From Vandammella animalimorsus (GTDB lineage: Bacteria; Pseudomonadota; Gammaproteobacteria; Burkholderiales; Burkholderiaceae_C), in NCBI RefSeq assembly GCF_002285285.1, contig NZ_NSJF01000009.1:1-64000 (forward strand): a stretch of 64,000 nt of DNA, in the 5' to 3' direction. Under the pieces are notes generated by a model. That model was not told the DNA's origin. It worked only from the letters and a program-made list of their open reading frames with translations, and searched no databases. The translations under genes and the position numbers were made by a program. Positions 1-8,682 of the stretch are shown piece after piece (the first letter of the stretch is position 1; every line of letters starts with the position of its first letter).

Positions 1-16
1 TTCGAGGAAACTTCGC

Positions 17-44
17 ATTGTAGCAGAAATTTTGAGTCAGTCAA
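17..44 (-). promoter_or_regulatory. Strong sigma70-type promoter reading off the left edge
   Basis: On the minus strand TTGACT (44-39) is followed after 16 bp by TACAAT (22-17), close to the -35/-10 consensus. Transcription would start around position 10 and leave the window, so the driven gene is not visible. The strength and the lack of a coding start before the edge would suit a highly expressed gene, possibly stable RNA, but that is a guess. The rest of 1-228 shows no gene. Confidence 0.6.
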
Positions 45-228
45 CTAACCTCAAACCATCTGCCACCGCAACCACCCAACAGAGCAGCTGCAATCAAGCG
101 AAGGCGTGACTATAACATAAGTTTTTCGACACATGCAAGTATTTCGCGAACGAAGAGCTGTGGCCTTGTCTAGACTGCATGGCCTATCGGGGCATGGAGG
201 CACAGGGGACGCGAGGTCCCGATACGCC

Positions 229-1149
229 TCATGCCTGCGGCAAGAAGCCTTCTACTGACAGATAACGCTCGCCCGTATCGTAATTGAAGCCTAGCACCCT
301 GGCTTGGGCGGGAAGCTTGGGCAATTGCTGCGCAATGGCCGCAAGAGTAGCGCCGGAAGATATGCCGACAAGCAGTCCCTCTTGAGTCGCGCTGCGACGT
401 GCATATTCTTTTGCGTCTTCTGCATCAACCTGGATGACTCCGTCGAGCACACTGCTATCCAGGTTGCGAGGGATGAATCCAGCCCCAATGCCTTGGATGG
501 GGTGAGGTGCAGGCTGGCCTCCAGAGATCACGGGCGACGCGGCAGGCTCAACGGCAAAGACCTTCAACTGTGGCCAACGGGCTTTGAGGGTTCGCCCCAC
601 TCCGGTGAGATGCCCGCCAGTGCCAACGCCGGTGATGATGGCATCCAGGCCTTCGGGAAAGTCCGCCGCAATCTCCTCGGCCGTCGTGCGCACATGGACA
701 TCGATGTTGGCCGGGTTCTCGAATTGCTGTGCAATCCAGGCACCCGGCGTTTGCGCCTGCAGCTCCTGCGCGCGCGCGATGGCGCCTTTCATGCCTTGTT
801 CGCGCGGCGTCAGATCGAAGCGTGCGCCATAGGCCAGGAACAGGCGCCGTCGCTCAATGGACATGCTTTCGGGCATGACGAGAACAAGCTGATAGCCCTT
901 GACCGCAGCCACCATGGCCAGGCCCACTCCTGTATTGCCAGAAGTGGGCTCGATGATGGTGCCGCCAGGCTTGAGCACGCCGGCCTTTTCTGCTTCTTCG
1001 ACCATGGCCAGGGCGATGCGGTCTTTGATGGAGCCGCCAGGATTGGCTCGCTCGGCCTTGACCCAGACGTTCGCGTCCGGTCCAAACAAACGGTTGATGC
1101 GGATGTGCGGGGTGCGACCAATGGTTTCGAGTACGTTGCGAAAAGGCAT
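229..1149 (-). CDS. cysK: Cysteine synthase A (O-acetylserine sulfhydrylase)
   Basis: A 306-residue PLP enzyme that makes L-cysteine from O-acetylserine and sulfide in the cytoplasm. Lys42 in NPGGSIKDR is the expected PLP-binding lysine; the substrate loop TSGNTG is at 69-74 and the phosphate-binding GTGGHLTG near 176-183. The length is that of CysK/CysM enzymes. The start ATG is preceded by AGGAGG-like sequence at about 1155-1160. It lies 134 bp downstream of oxyR on the same strand. CysM is the alternative assignment, since the two paralogues are hard to separate without alignment. Confidence 0.93.
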   Translation of the reverse strand: MPFRNVLETIGRTPHIRINRLFGPDANVWVKAERANPGGSIKDRIALAMVEEAEKAGVLKPGGTIIEPTSGNTGVGLAMVAAVKGYQLVLVMPESMSIERRRLFLAYGARFDLTPREQGMKGAIARAQELQAQTPGAWIAQQFENPANIDVHVRTTAEEIAADFPEGLDAIITGVGTGGHLTGVGRTLKARWPQLKVFAVEPAASPVISGGQPAPHPIQGIGAGFIPRNLDSSVLDGVIQVDAEDAKEYARRSATQEGLLVGISSGATLAAIAQQLPKLPAQARVLGFNYDTGERYLSVEGFLPQA

Positions 1150-1283
1150 GGTTTCCTCCTAAAAAATGACAGCACCGCTCGGCGGCACTTGATCGCATTG
1201 TCCAAGGCCTTTTATGACTGATTCGCAATGAGCTTATGGCCCGAGATCAAGGCGCTGAGCGCCCAACTCCTGCTGCGCCGGCC

Positions 1284-2249
1284 TCACTGTGCATGACGCC
1301 ATACCACTCCGGGCAACTCACAAGCATGGATGGCATTGCGCAGCGCGACGATGGCTTCGTAGCGGGTGAAGCTGCGGCGCCAAACCAGAACGACCCGCCG
1401 CATGGGCGCTGCGTGTGTACCGTCGTCTTCAATAGGCAGGTAGTGGATGAGTTCGTCACTGCCTCGGGGCAATGATCGCTGCGCAATCACACCATCAGGC
1501 ACGGCCAGGCGCGGCACCAGGGTCAAGCCCATACCTGCGGCCACCATGTGCTTAATGGTTTCCAGTGATGAGCCCTCAAAGGACTTTTGGATGCCCTCGC
1601 TGTCCGAAAAGCGGGCGAATTCCGGACAAACCTGCAGCACATGATCGCGAAAGCAATGCCCTGCACCCAACAGCAGCATGTTTTCCTTTTTTAGAGCGCT
1701 GGTGGTGATGAGCTGCTGCTGCGCCAGCGGGCTGCCTGCAGGCACAGCCGCCCAGAAGGGCTCGTCGTACAACTCGGCCACGGCCAAGCCCGCGCTGGGG
1801 AAGGGCTCTGCCAGGATGGCGCAGTCGATCTCCCCGGCTCGCAACATCTCCAGCAGCCGTGTAGTGAAGTTCTCTTGCAGCATCAGCGGCATCTGCGGCG
1901 TGCGGGCGATGGTCTCACGCACCAGCTTGGGCAGCAGGTAAGGGCCGATGGTGTAAATCACACCCAGCCGCAATGGGCCTTGCAGGGGGTCTGCGCTGCT
2001 TTGCGCAATTTCTTTCAGCAAATGGGCTTGGTCGAGGACGTTTTGCGCCTGCTCCACCAGGCGCTGCCCGAGTGCCGTGACACTGACTTCCCCGGAGCTG
2101 CGCTCGAAGATGCGCACGCCCAGTTCATCCTCCAACTTTTTCACCGCCACCGAAAGCGTGGGCTGCGACACAAAACAGGCTTCTGCCGCACGCCCAAAGT
2201 GCCGCTCGCGCGCCACGGCAACGATGTATTTGAGCTCTGTCAAAGTCAT
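1284..2249 (-). CDS. oxyR: OxyR, peroxide-sensing LysR-family activator
   Basis: A 321-residue LysR-type regulator. The N-terminal winged helix-turn-helix (about 1-60, FGRAAEACFVSQPTLS) is followed by the regulatory domain. Two cysteines at exactly Cys199 and Cys208, in GHCFRDHVLQVC, match the redox disulfide pair of E. coli OxyR in position and context; this is the main reason for naming it OxyR rather than a generic LysR protein. It would activate peroxide-defence genes on oxidation. It lies 47 bp downstream of the glutamine amidotransferase gene and upstream of cysK, so read-through into cysteine synthesis is possible. Confidence 0.94.
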   Translation of the reverse strand: MTLTELKYIVAVARERHFGRAAEACFVSQPTLSVAVKKLEDELGVRIFERSSGEVSVTALGQRLVEQAQNVLDQAHLLKEIAQSSADPLQGPLRLGVIYTIGPYLLPKLVRETIARTPQMPLMLQENFTTRLLEMLRAGEIDCAILAEPFPSAGLAVAELYDEPFWAAVPAGSPLAQQQLITTSALKKENMLLLGAGHCFRDHVLQVCPEFARFSDSEGIQKSFEGSSLETIKHMVAAGMGLTLVPRLAVPDGVIAQRSLPRGSDELIHYLPIEDDGTHAAPMRRVVLVWRRSFTRYEAIVALRNAIHACELPGVVWRHAQ

Positions 2250-2296
2250 GGGGGTAGCCTGTTGCGCGATCGCGGATATGCCTGGACTGGATACCT

Positions 2297-3064
2297 TCAG
2301 AAAGGCTGCAGCTGACCATCAACAAAGGCTTTGAGCTCCCCCGATGCAAAGGGCACCCAGGTTTCATTGCTGGTCAACGGCGCCGTCACGATGATGGCAG
2401 TCTTGTCGTCTGGGCTGGTGTGCTGGGAGAAGTCCACGCTCAAATCCTCATCACTCAACGACACCATGGAGTAAGGCCAGGCGCGTTCGGTGTAGCAAAG
2501 CTGCGTGGTGGCGTGGGCCCAGAGCGCATCGCCATTGGAGAGCAAGAAGTTGAACGTGCCATGCCGGGCAATGCGCGCGGCCAGCTCCCGCAGCGTCAAA
2601 GTCATCTCCTGAATGCTGGGCACACCGGCGTGCGACTTGGCCAACTCCTGCATGATCCAGCAAAATGCCAGCTCGCTGTCGGTGCCGCCCACCGGGTGGA
2701 AGTGGCCATGCAGGCGAGCGTCGAAGCCCACCAGGTTACCGTTGTGCGCAAATACCCAGTAATTGCCCCACAGCTCACGCACGAACGGATGGCAGTTCGA
2801 CAAGGCCACTGCGCCTTGCGTGGCCTTTCGAATATGGGCGATGACATTGGTGCTTTTGATCGGATAGCGCCGAATCAGCTCCGCGACCGGCGACTTCATG
2901 GCGCTTTGATGGTCCACGAAGTGGCGCACCCCGTGGCCTTCAAAAAACGCCATACCCCAGCCATCCACATGATCGCCGGTGCGCCCTGCGCGCTGCGCAA
3001 AACCCGTGAAACTGAACGTCAAGTCTGTCGGGTTCTTGGCATTCATTCCAAGCAATTGGCACAT
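2297..3064 (-). CDS. Class II glutamine amidotransferase (YafJ-like)
   Basis: A 255-residue protein of the Ntn-hydrolase glutamine amidotransferase class II fold. Starting at the ATG at 3064 places Cys at position 2 (MCQLLGMN), the residue that becomes the N-terminal nucleophile once Met is removed. An upstream in-frame TTG at 3070 would bury this Cys and is rejected. Further family motifs are DGWGMAF, NCHPF, AHNGNL and GTDSE. It is a stand-alone glutaminase-type domain with no synthase partner. The true substrate of the YafJ group is unknown. The gene follows the BON lipoprotein by 27 bp. Confidence 0.88.
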   Translation of the reverse strand: MCQLLGMNAKNPTDLTFSFTGFAQRAGRTGDHVDGWGMAFFEGHGVRHFVDHQSAMKSPVAELIRRYPIKSTNVIAHIRKATQGAVALSNCHPFVRELWGNYWVFAHNGNLVGFDARLHGHFHPVGGTDSELAFCWIMQELAKSHAGVPSIQEMTLTLRELAARIARHGTFNFLLSNGDALWAHATTQLCYTERAWPYSMVSLSDEDLSVDFSQHTSPDDKTAIIVTAPLTSNETWVPFASGELKAFVDGQLQPF

Positions 3065-3091
3065 GATCAATACGCCGTCAGCGCCTGTCGC

Positions 3092-3760
3092 TTATTGATT
3101 GGGGCCACCCGATTCGTGAAAGGCATTCGCGCTCTGTGCAGCCCTGGCCTCACGCTCAGCCAGCGTCTTCTGCAGCTCCTGCTCGGAAATCAGCTCAAAC
3201 ATCCGCACCACCTTGCGCACCCCCGATACCGTGCGTGCGGCCTGGGTGGCGGCCTGCGCTTCACGGGGCGTGACTAAGCCCTGCAGATAAACCACTTCCT
3301 GCTCCGTCGTCACCTGCAGAGACTTGCTCGGCAAACCGTCTGTGGCCAATATCTGGCTGCGCACCTTGCCCGTGATCCAAGTATCGCGCGAGCGCTGCGA
3401 ATAGCTGCTGGCGGGCATGATTTGCAGCTCGTTGTACACACCGCGCACGTTTTCCACCTCTTTGGCCAACTGCGCCGCGCGCTGGCGCTGCGCCTCATCG
3501 GGCACCTCGCCAGTCAGTAACACGCGGCGGTTATAGCTGTTGACGTTGATGTGGGCCTGATCGCCCAGCTGCTCATTGAATGCCGTGCGCACTTTCAATT
3601 GGATCGCCTGATCGTCCACTTGCGCGCCCGCAGTGCGGCGATCCAGCGCTACGGAGGTGGCCACCACAGCTCCACCAACAATCAAGGGTGCGCAGCCAGT
3701 CAGCCCTGACAGCCCCGCCACGCCCATCCATGCAATCGCCACAAACCGCTTCAAATACAT
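3092..3760 (-). CDS. BON-domain outer-membrane lipoprotein (DolP/YraP-like)
   Basis: A 222-residue protein with a signal peptide ending in the lipobox LTGC at about residue 23, then two BON domains (about 48-118 and 125-195). DolP-type proteins bind anionic phospholipid and support outer-membrane integrity in Gram-negative bacteria; that role is inferred from family. The ATG at 3760 (MYLKRFV) is preferred to one seven codons upstream because it gives a normal signal peptide. The C-terminus is Glu/Ala-rich. Its usual gmhA/yraN neighbours are absent here. Confidence 0.83.
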   Translation of the reverse strand: MYLKRFVAIAWMGVAGLSGLTGCAPLIVGGAVVATSVALDRRTAGAQVDDQAIQLKVRTAFNEQLGDQAHINVNSYNRRVLLTGEVPDEAQRQRAAQLAKEVENVRGVYNELQIMPASSYSQRSRDTWITGKVRSQILATDGLPSKSLQVTTEQEVVYLQGLVTPREAQAATQAARTVSGVRKVVRMFELISEQELQKTLAEREARAAQSANAFHESGGPNQ

Positions 3761-3798
3761 AAAAGTGCACTTCCCATTCATGCCGTCGTATGCCTGGG

Positions 3799-3912
3799 CG
3801 TCTGTTCAAAACTACGGGCGCAATATCAAACCACTGCAATAGAGAAGCCCTGCACGCGAGGATCCGTTCGCGCGCGCATTCTTGCCGGCCGTAAAGAGGC
3901 TTTGAACAGGCA
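3799..3912. repeat. Decayed copy of the GAGCCTGTTCAAA hairpin repeat (candidate)
   Basis: TCTGTTCAAAAC near the left end and TTTGAACAGGC near the right end are inverted and resemble the ends of the intact elements at 9991, 37285, 42451 and 62038. The central part is not recognisably similar and no clear 3-bp duplication remains, so this is a tentative relic in the region between the BON lipoprotein and the zinc genes. Confidence 0.35.
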
Positions 3913-4041
3913 CTGAAACCAGGCCGCGCACCGCCTGTGTGCGATGCGGCCGGAAACATACCATATCCGACCGCCCATGGCCTGCGCCCCCACCGCAAGC
4001 GCGTAATGGCAAGCCTGCCTGCCTGCCTCTTATTCAAGAAT

Positions 4042-4074
4042 GATTTATCACTATAATTTGCCGTGTTGATAATC
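4042..4074 (+). promoter_or_regulatory. Promoter with overlapping inverted repeat, candidate metal-regulator operator
   Basis: A TATAAT -10 box at 4052-4057 sits inside an inverted repeat, GATTTATCA (4042-4050) against TGATAATC (4067-4074). A repressor bound there would block transcription of the zinc lipoprotein gene that starts at 4099. Zur control would fit the gene content, but the site is not a textbook Zur box and the link is inference. Confidence 0.4.
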
Positions 4075-4098
4075 TATTTTCACAACAGGAGTTTTTCC

Positions 4099-5400
4099 AT
4101 GGCGCAATTTGTATGGCATTGGCAAAAAAGCACACTGGTGCTGGCATGTGCAATGGCCCTGGCCGCATGTGGCGGTGGCAGCAATGATCTGGACACCAAG
4201 CCGCCAGCGGACGACGACCACTCCCATCCCCACATCGAAACGGCTGGGCGCCTGGTCGCACTGGAAGCTGGCAGCCCCCAGGTCCACGTCATTGATCTGG
4301 ACAAAGGGCGCCTGCTGCAAAGCTTCACGCTGGACAACCCCACTTCGGCCATCTACCCCAGCCCGAACAACCGCTATGCCGTGCTGCCGCAGCGCGCGCA
4401 AAACCAGGTGCAATTCATCGACGGCGGCATCTGGCAAGAAGACCATGGCAACCATTTGCACGATTACATGAAGGATCCGGCGCTGCTGCCCACCCGCCTG
4501 ACTGGCTCGCGCCCCACGCACTATGAACGCCACGCTGGCCAGGCAGCCCTCTTCTTCGATGGCAATACCGCAGCGGGCCAAAACGCCTCCGTGGCCGTGC
4601 TCACCGATGCCAGCATCGGCAAACCCCATGCGCCAGCAATGGCCACACAAGGTCTGTCGCTGCCCATGCACGGCACGGCCGAGCCACGCGGCGACTGGCT
4701 GCTGACCACCTGGCGCGCAGAGGTGACGCCCGGCGGCTCGACCCTGCCCAGCCAAGTTGAGCTCTACCACCGCCATGACGACCATTACCATTTCGAGCGT
4801 CGCTTCGATGAGCAGTGCCCGATGCTGCATGGCAGCTACTCCAATGAAAAGTACTCCGCATTCGGCTGCAGCGACGGCATTCTGGTGGTCAAGCAAGACG
4901 GCGATACCTTCACCGCCCGCAAGATCGACAACCCTGCCGACATCGGTGAGAACGTGCGCATCGGCGCCATCATTGGCAATGCCCACTACGGCAAATTCGT
5001 GGGCATCGCCAGCCCTGGCCATTTGTTCGAGATCGATCCGGAAGCAGGCCGCATCAGCCGCATCCAGTGGGGTGAGGGCTTGATCCGCCGTGCGCACGCC
5101 ATGGATGCCGAAGGCGAAAACCTGCTGGTGCTCGACAGCACTGGCACCGTGCACATTTTGGACGTCAAGACCTGGCGCAAGCGCGCCGAGATCGCCGGCG
5201 TGATCGCCAACATGCCGGCCAAGGCGCCTTACCCCAGCTTCGCCGTCAGCGCCGCCCACGACAAGGCCTGGCTGAGCGATCCGCAGGGCCAGCGTCTGCA
5301 CACCATCGACCTCGACGAGGCCCGCGTGCAAGGCAGCATTGCGTTGAACTTCAGCCCCACCAACATGGTTTGGCTGGGCCTGCCCGAGCACAAGCACTGA
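4099..5400 (+). CDS. His-rich beta-propeller lipoprotein, probable zinc metallochaperone (AztD-like)
   Basis: A 433-residue protein with a lipoprotein signal peptide (LAAC lipobox, about residue 24) followed by a low-complexity linker containing DDDHSHPH, a likely metal-binding tail. The rest has repeated propeller-like blades (VHVIDLDKGRLLQ, VHILDVKTW, LHTIDLDEARV) and scattered His pairs. This resembles the periplasmic zinc chaperone AztD in layout. The ATG at 4099 is chosen because ACAGGAG lies 7 bp upstream; a GTG at 4063 would add an unlikely N-terminal extension. The next gene is a ZnuD-like receptor, which supports a role in zinc handling. Exact function is inferred. Confidence 0.72.
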   Translation: MAQFVWHWQKSTLVLACAMALAACGGGSNDLDTKPPADDDHSHPHIETAGRLVALEAGSPQVHVIDLDKGRLLQSFTLDNPTSAIYPSPNNRYAVLPQRAQNQVQFIDGGIWQEDHGNHLHDYMKDPALLPTRLTGSRPTHYERHAGQAALFFDGNTAAGQNASVAVLTDASIGKPHAPAMATQGLSLPMHGTAEPRGDWLLTTWRAEVTPGGSTLPSQVELYHRHDDHYHFERRFDEQCPMLHGSYSNEKYSAFGCSDGILVVKQDGDTFTARKIDNPADIGENVRIGAIIGNAHYGKFVGIASPGHLFEIDPEAGRISRIQWGEGLIRRAHAMDAEGENLLVLDSTGTVHILDVKTWRKRAEIAGVIANMPAKAPYPSFAVSAAHDKAWLSDPQGQRLHTIDLDEARVQGSIALNFSPTNMVWLGLPEHKH

Positions 5401-5573
5401 TGGTCGGGCCAGGCGCGCGCGTGCAAGCACCGCCCGCGCCTGGCCGCATCCTTGCCAGCGCCTTGTTTCTTCACCGCCTGCCGCCTCGTGCGGCAGCGTT
5501 TGTTTTCAGGCCATCCGTGGCTGGCACTGCCCCGGTGGCTTGTCACACCGCCCCATTATTTTTCTGCATCGCC

Positions 5574-7724
5574 ATGACCAAAGCATCTTTCCCATTGCAC
5601 GCCCTGGCATTGCTGTGTGCCAGCCTGGGCGCACAGCCGCTGGCCCAGGCACAAACCCAGACTCAGTCGATCGCCGGCCAGAACCAGGCTTCCGCAACCG
5701 CCAGCACGTCTGAGCTGGCTGAGGTCAGCGTCAGCGGCCGCGCTCTGGACATCCCGCTGGAGGAGTCGGCCACGCCCGTGGATTTGCTGGATGCCGATGA
5801 TCTGCAGCTGCGCGGTTCGGCCACGCTGGGCGACACCCTCGATGGCCTGCCCGGCGTGCGCAACAACAACTACGGCGCAGGCGCGGGGCGCCCGGTCATC
5901 CGCGGCGCCGATGGCGCCCGGGTGCGCATACTCAGCGATGGCAGTGAAGTGCAGGATGCCTCGACATCCAGCCCAGACCACGCCGTGGCCATCGAGCCCA
6001 TGCTGGCGCAGGAGGTGGAGATCCTGCGCGGCCCATCGACCCTGCTGTATGGCGGCGGCATCACTGGCGGCGTGGTCAATCTGCGCGATGGCCGCGTGCC
6101 CACGGCCTTGCCAGACAAAGGCTATGAAGGCCAGCTGCAGCTGCGCAAGGACAGCAGCGCCCGCGAAGGCACAGGCGCCTTCGCGCTGACGGGCGGGCGC
6201 GGCCCGCTGGCATTGCACGTCGAGGGCCTCAAACGCTCGGCCGGCGAATACCGCGTCGGCAGCGGCTGGAGCAGCGAGCGCGTCAGCGGCTCCAACAACG
6301 CCACTTGGTATGGCAGTGTGGGCGGCGCGCTGGTGCACGAGCGCGGCTACCTGGGCCTGGCCTACAGCCGCCTGCGCAGCCAGTACGGCCTGCCCGGCCA
6401 CAGCCACGAATACGAAGACTGCCACCTGCACGGCAACTCGCTGCACTGCGGCAGCCACGGCCATGCGCACGACCCGCGCCCAGCGCCGCCGGGCTGCCAC
6501 TGGCACGGCCAGCACCTGCATTGCACGCATGGCCACGACGAGGACCATATTGCCCTGGTGAATATGGACACCGATCGCTGGGACCTGCGCGGCCAGTGGA
6601 GCGAGCCGCTGCCGGGCTTTTCACGCGCGCGCCTGCGCGCCAGCGTCACCGACTACCGGCACGATGAAATCGACCATGGGGAGATTGGCACCACCTTCAA
6701 GAACCAGGCCCACGATGCGCGCCTGGAGCTCGAACACCAACCCATCGCGCTGGGCGCCGGCCGGCTGCGCGGCCTGATTGGCTTGCAGCACAGCCGCCGC
6801 GAGTTCAGCGCCGTGGGCAACGAAGCCTACGTCGAGCCCACCAACACCAGCAACCGCGCCCTGTTTGCGCTGGAGGAATACCGCTTGGGCGACTGGCGCC
6901 TGGAGCTCAGCGGGCGCTACGAATGGCAGAACGCCCGGCTGATGGGCCAGCGCCGCAGCGGCAGCGTGCGGCACCACATGGGCTCGCTCTCGGCCGGCGC
7001 CAGTTGGCAGTTCGCGCCTGGCTACGTGCTGGCCGCCAGCGCCTCGCGCTCCTCGCGCGCGCCCACGGCCGAAGAGCTGTTTGCAGGCGGCATTCACCTG
7101 GCCACCAACACGTGGGAGCGCGGCAACAGCCGCCTCAAGGCCGAACAATCGAACAACCTCGACCTCACGCTGCGCAAGAACAGCGGCGCCACGCGCTATG
7201 AGCTCACAGCCTTCTACAACCGCATCAACCACTACATCTACGCCCACACCACAGACCGCCACGAAAACTTCCGCCTGATCGACTACCGCCAGCACGACGC
7301 CGTGTTCAAGGGCCTGGAAGCGCGCATCAGTCATCAGCTCAACAGCCAGTGGCGCGTGGGCGCCTACGCCGACATGGTGCGGGCGCACTTCGTCGGCGCG
7401 GGCGCGCGCGTGCCGCGCCAGCCCGCCCATCGCCTGGGCCTGAACGCACTCTGGCAGTCCGGGCCCTGGTCCGCCGGGGCTGAGTGGTACCACAGCTTCG
7501 CCCAGAATCGCTTTGCCCACTACGAAACCCGCACCCCAGCCTACGACATGCTCAACCTGCACGCCAGCTGGCGCCAGCGCATGGGCGCGTGGGGGCATTA
7601 CAGCCTGTATGCACAACTGTCCAACGCGCTGGACGAGCTGGCCTTCAACCCCAGCTCCTTCGTCAAGGAAGCCTCGCCACTGCGCGGGCGCAATCTGACG
7701 CTGGGCCTGAAGCTGGAGTTCTGA
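5574..7724 (+). CDS. TonB-dependent receptor, ZnuD-like zinc importer
   Basis: A 716-residue outer-membrane receptor: signal peptide (residues 1 to about 25), plug domain (about 45-155, with LGDTLDGLPGV and RPVIRGADGARVRI), and a 22-strand barrel ending in LKLEF, the C-terminal Phe signal for BAM insertion. Residues about 275-325 form a loop with 15 His and 4 Cys in 51 residues, the hallmark of zinc receptors such as Neisseria ZnuD. The start at 5574 gives a clean signal peptide; longer in-frame starts overlap the preceding gene. It is probably co-transcribed with the upstream lipoprotein. Copper or other metals cannot be excluded. Confidence 0.86.
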   Translation: MTKASFPLHALALLCASLGAQPLAQAQTQTQSIAGQNQASATASTSELAEVSVSGRALDIPLEESATPVDLLDADDLQLRGSATLGDTLDGLPGVRNNNYGAGAGRPVIRGADGARVRILSDGSEVQDASTSSPDHAVAIEPMLAQEVEILRGPSTLLYGGGITGGVVNLRDGRVPTALPDKGYEGQLQLRKDSSAREGTGAFALTGGRGPLALHVEGLKRSAGEYRVGSGWSSERVSGSNNATWYGSVGGALVHERGYLGLAYSRLRSQYGLPGHSHEYEDCHLHGNSLHCGSHGHAHDPRPAPPGCHWHGQHLHCTHGHDEDHIALVNMDTDRWDLRGQWSEPLPGFSRARLRASVTDYRHDEIDHGEIGTTFKNQAHDARLELEHQPIALGAGRLRGLIGLQHSRREFSAVGNEAYVEPTNTSNRALFALEEYRLGDWRLELSGRYEWQNARLMGQRRSGSVRHHMGSLSAGASWQFAPGYVLAASASRSSRAPTAEELFAGGIHLATNTWERGNSRLKAEQSNNLDLTLRKNSGATRYELTAFYNRINHYIYAHTTDRHENFRLIDYRQHDAVFKGLEARISHQLNSQWRVGAYADMVRAHFVGAGARVPRQPAHRLGLNALWQSGPWSAGAEWYHSFAQNRFAHYETRTPAYDMLNLHASWRQRMGAWGHYSLYAQLSNALDELAFNPSSFVKEASPLRGRNLTLGLKLEF

Positions 7725-7754
7725 GCAAGCTCTGGCCCAACTCGGGCGCCCCAT

Positions 7755-7796
7755 CAGCCGCCTCGGCCACAGGCCAGGGCGGCTGTTTCGTTTTCG
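7755..7796 (+). terminator. Intrinsic terminator after the zinc receptor gene
   Basis: CAGCCGCC (7755-7762) pairs perfectly with GGCGGCTG (7778-7785), followed by TTTCGTTTT. It separates the zinc genes from yebC. Confidence 0.75.
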
Positions 7797-7890
7797 TAAA
7801 ATGCGCCCTTTTGTTCAATGACGCCGATGATGCGCGCCGCTGCAGGCATGGCAGCCACGCACACGGCATGGAAAGACGAGGCAAGCACCC

Positions 7891-8616
7891 ATGGCAGGGC
7901 ATAGCAAGTGGGCCAATATTCAGCACCGCAAAGGGCGCCAAGACGAGAAGCGCGGCCGCATCTGGACGCGCCTGATCCGTGAAATCATCGTGGCCGCCCG
8001 CGCCGGCGGCGGCGACCCGGGCGCCAACCCGCGCCTGCGCCTGGCCATCGACAAGGCCAAGGCCGCCAACATGCCGGCCGACAACATCAAGCGCAACATC
8101 GACAAAGCCACGGGCAACCTCGAGGGCGTGAACTACGAGGAAATCCGCTACGAGGGCTATGGCATCGGCGGCGCGGCCATCATCGTCGACACCATGACCG
8201 ACAACCGCCAGCGCACCGTGGCCGAAGTGCGTCACGCCTTCAACAAGTACGGCGGCAACATGGGCACCGAAGGCTCGGTGGCCTTCCAGTTCCAGCACGT
8301 GGGGCAGCTCTTCTTCGCCCCCGGCACCGATGAGGACAAGCTGATGGAAGTGGCCCTGGAGGCTGGCGCCAACGACGTCATCAGCGACGACGAAGGCGCC
8401 ATCGAGGTGCTGTGCGCGCCGGGCGATTTCGAAGCTGTGAAAAACGCGCTCGAAGCGGCAGGCTTTAACGCAGAAATGGCCGAGGTGACCATGCGCGCCG
8501 ACAACAGCATCGCCCTCGAAGGCGAAGACGCCCAGCGCATGCAAAAGCTGCTGGACGTGCTCGAAGATCTGGACGACGTGCAGGACGTCTACCACAACGC
8601 CGAGCTGGCGCTGTGA
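7891..8616 (+). CDS. YebC/PmpR-family DNA-binding regulator or translation factor
   Basis: A 241-residue protein with the family signature at the N-terminus ([18 protein letters not shown]), plus [18 protein letters not shown] and YEGYGIGG. The family comprises acidic cytoplasmic proteins of about 240 residues, described in different bacteria as transcription regulators or as factors relieving ribosome stalling; which applies here is not visible. In other bacteria the gene is often near ruvC, but here it precedes purD by 66 bp, with a possible shared transcript. Confidence 0.93.
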   Translation: MAGHSKWANIQHRKGRQDEKRGRIWTRLIREIIVAARAGGGDPGANPRLRLAIDKAKAANMPADNIKRNIDKATGNLEGVNYEEIRYEGYGIGGAAIIVDTMTDNRQRTVAEVRHAFNKYGGNMGTEGSVAFQFQHVGQLFFAPGTDEDKLMEVALEAGANDVISDDEGAIEVLCAPGDFEAVKNALEAAGFNAEMAEVTMRADNSIALEGEDAQRMQKLLDVLEDLDDVQDVYHNAELAL

Positions 8617-8682
8617 CATTGCGCCGCACGGCCTTGGCCGCCGTGCCTGGCCCAGCCCCAATCCCCTTTGTCTGACCCCCGT

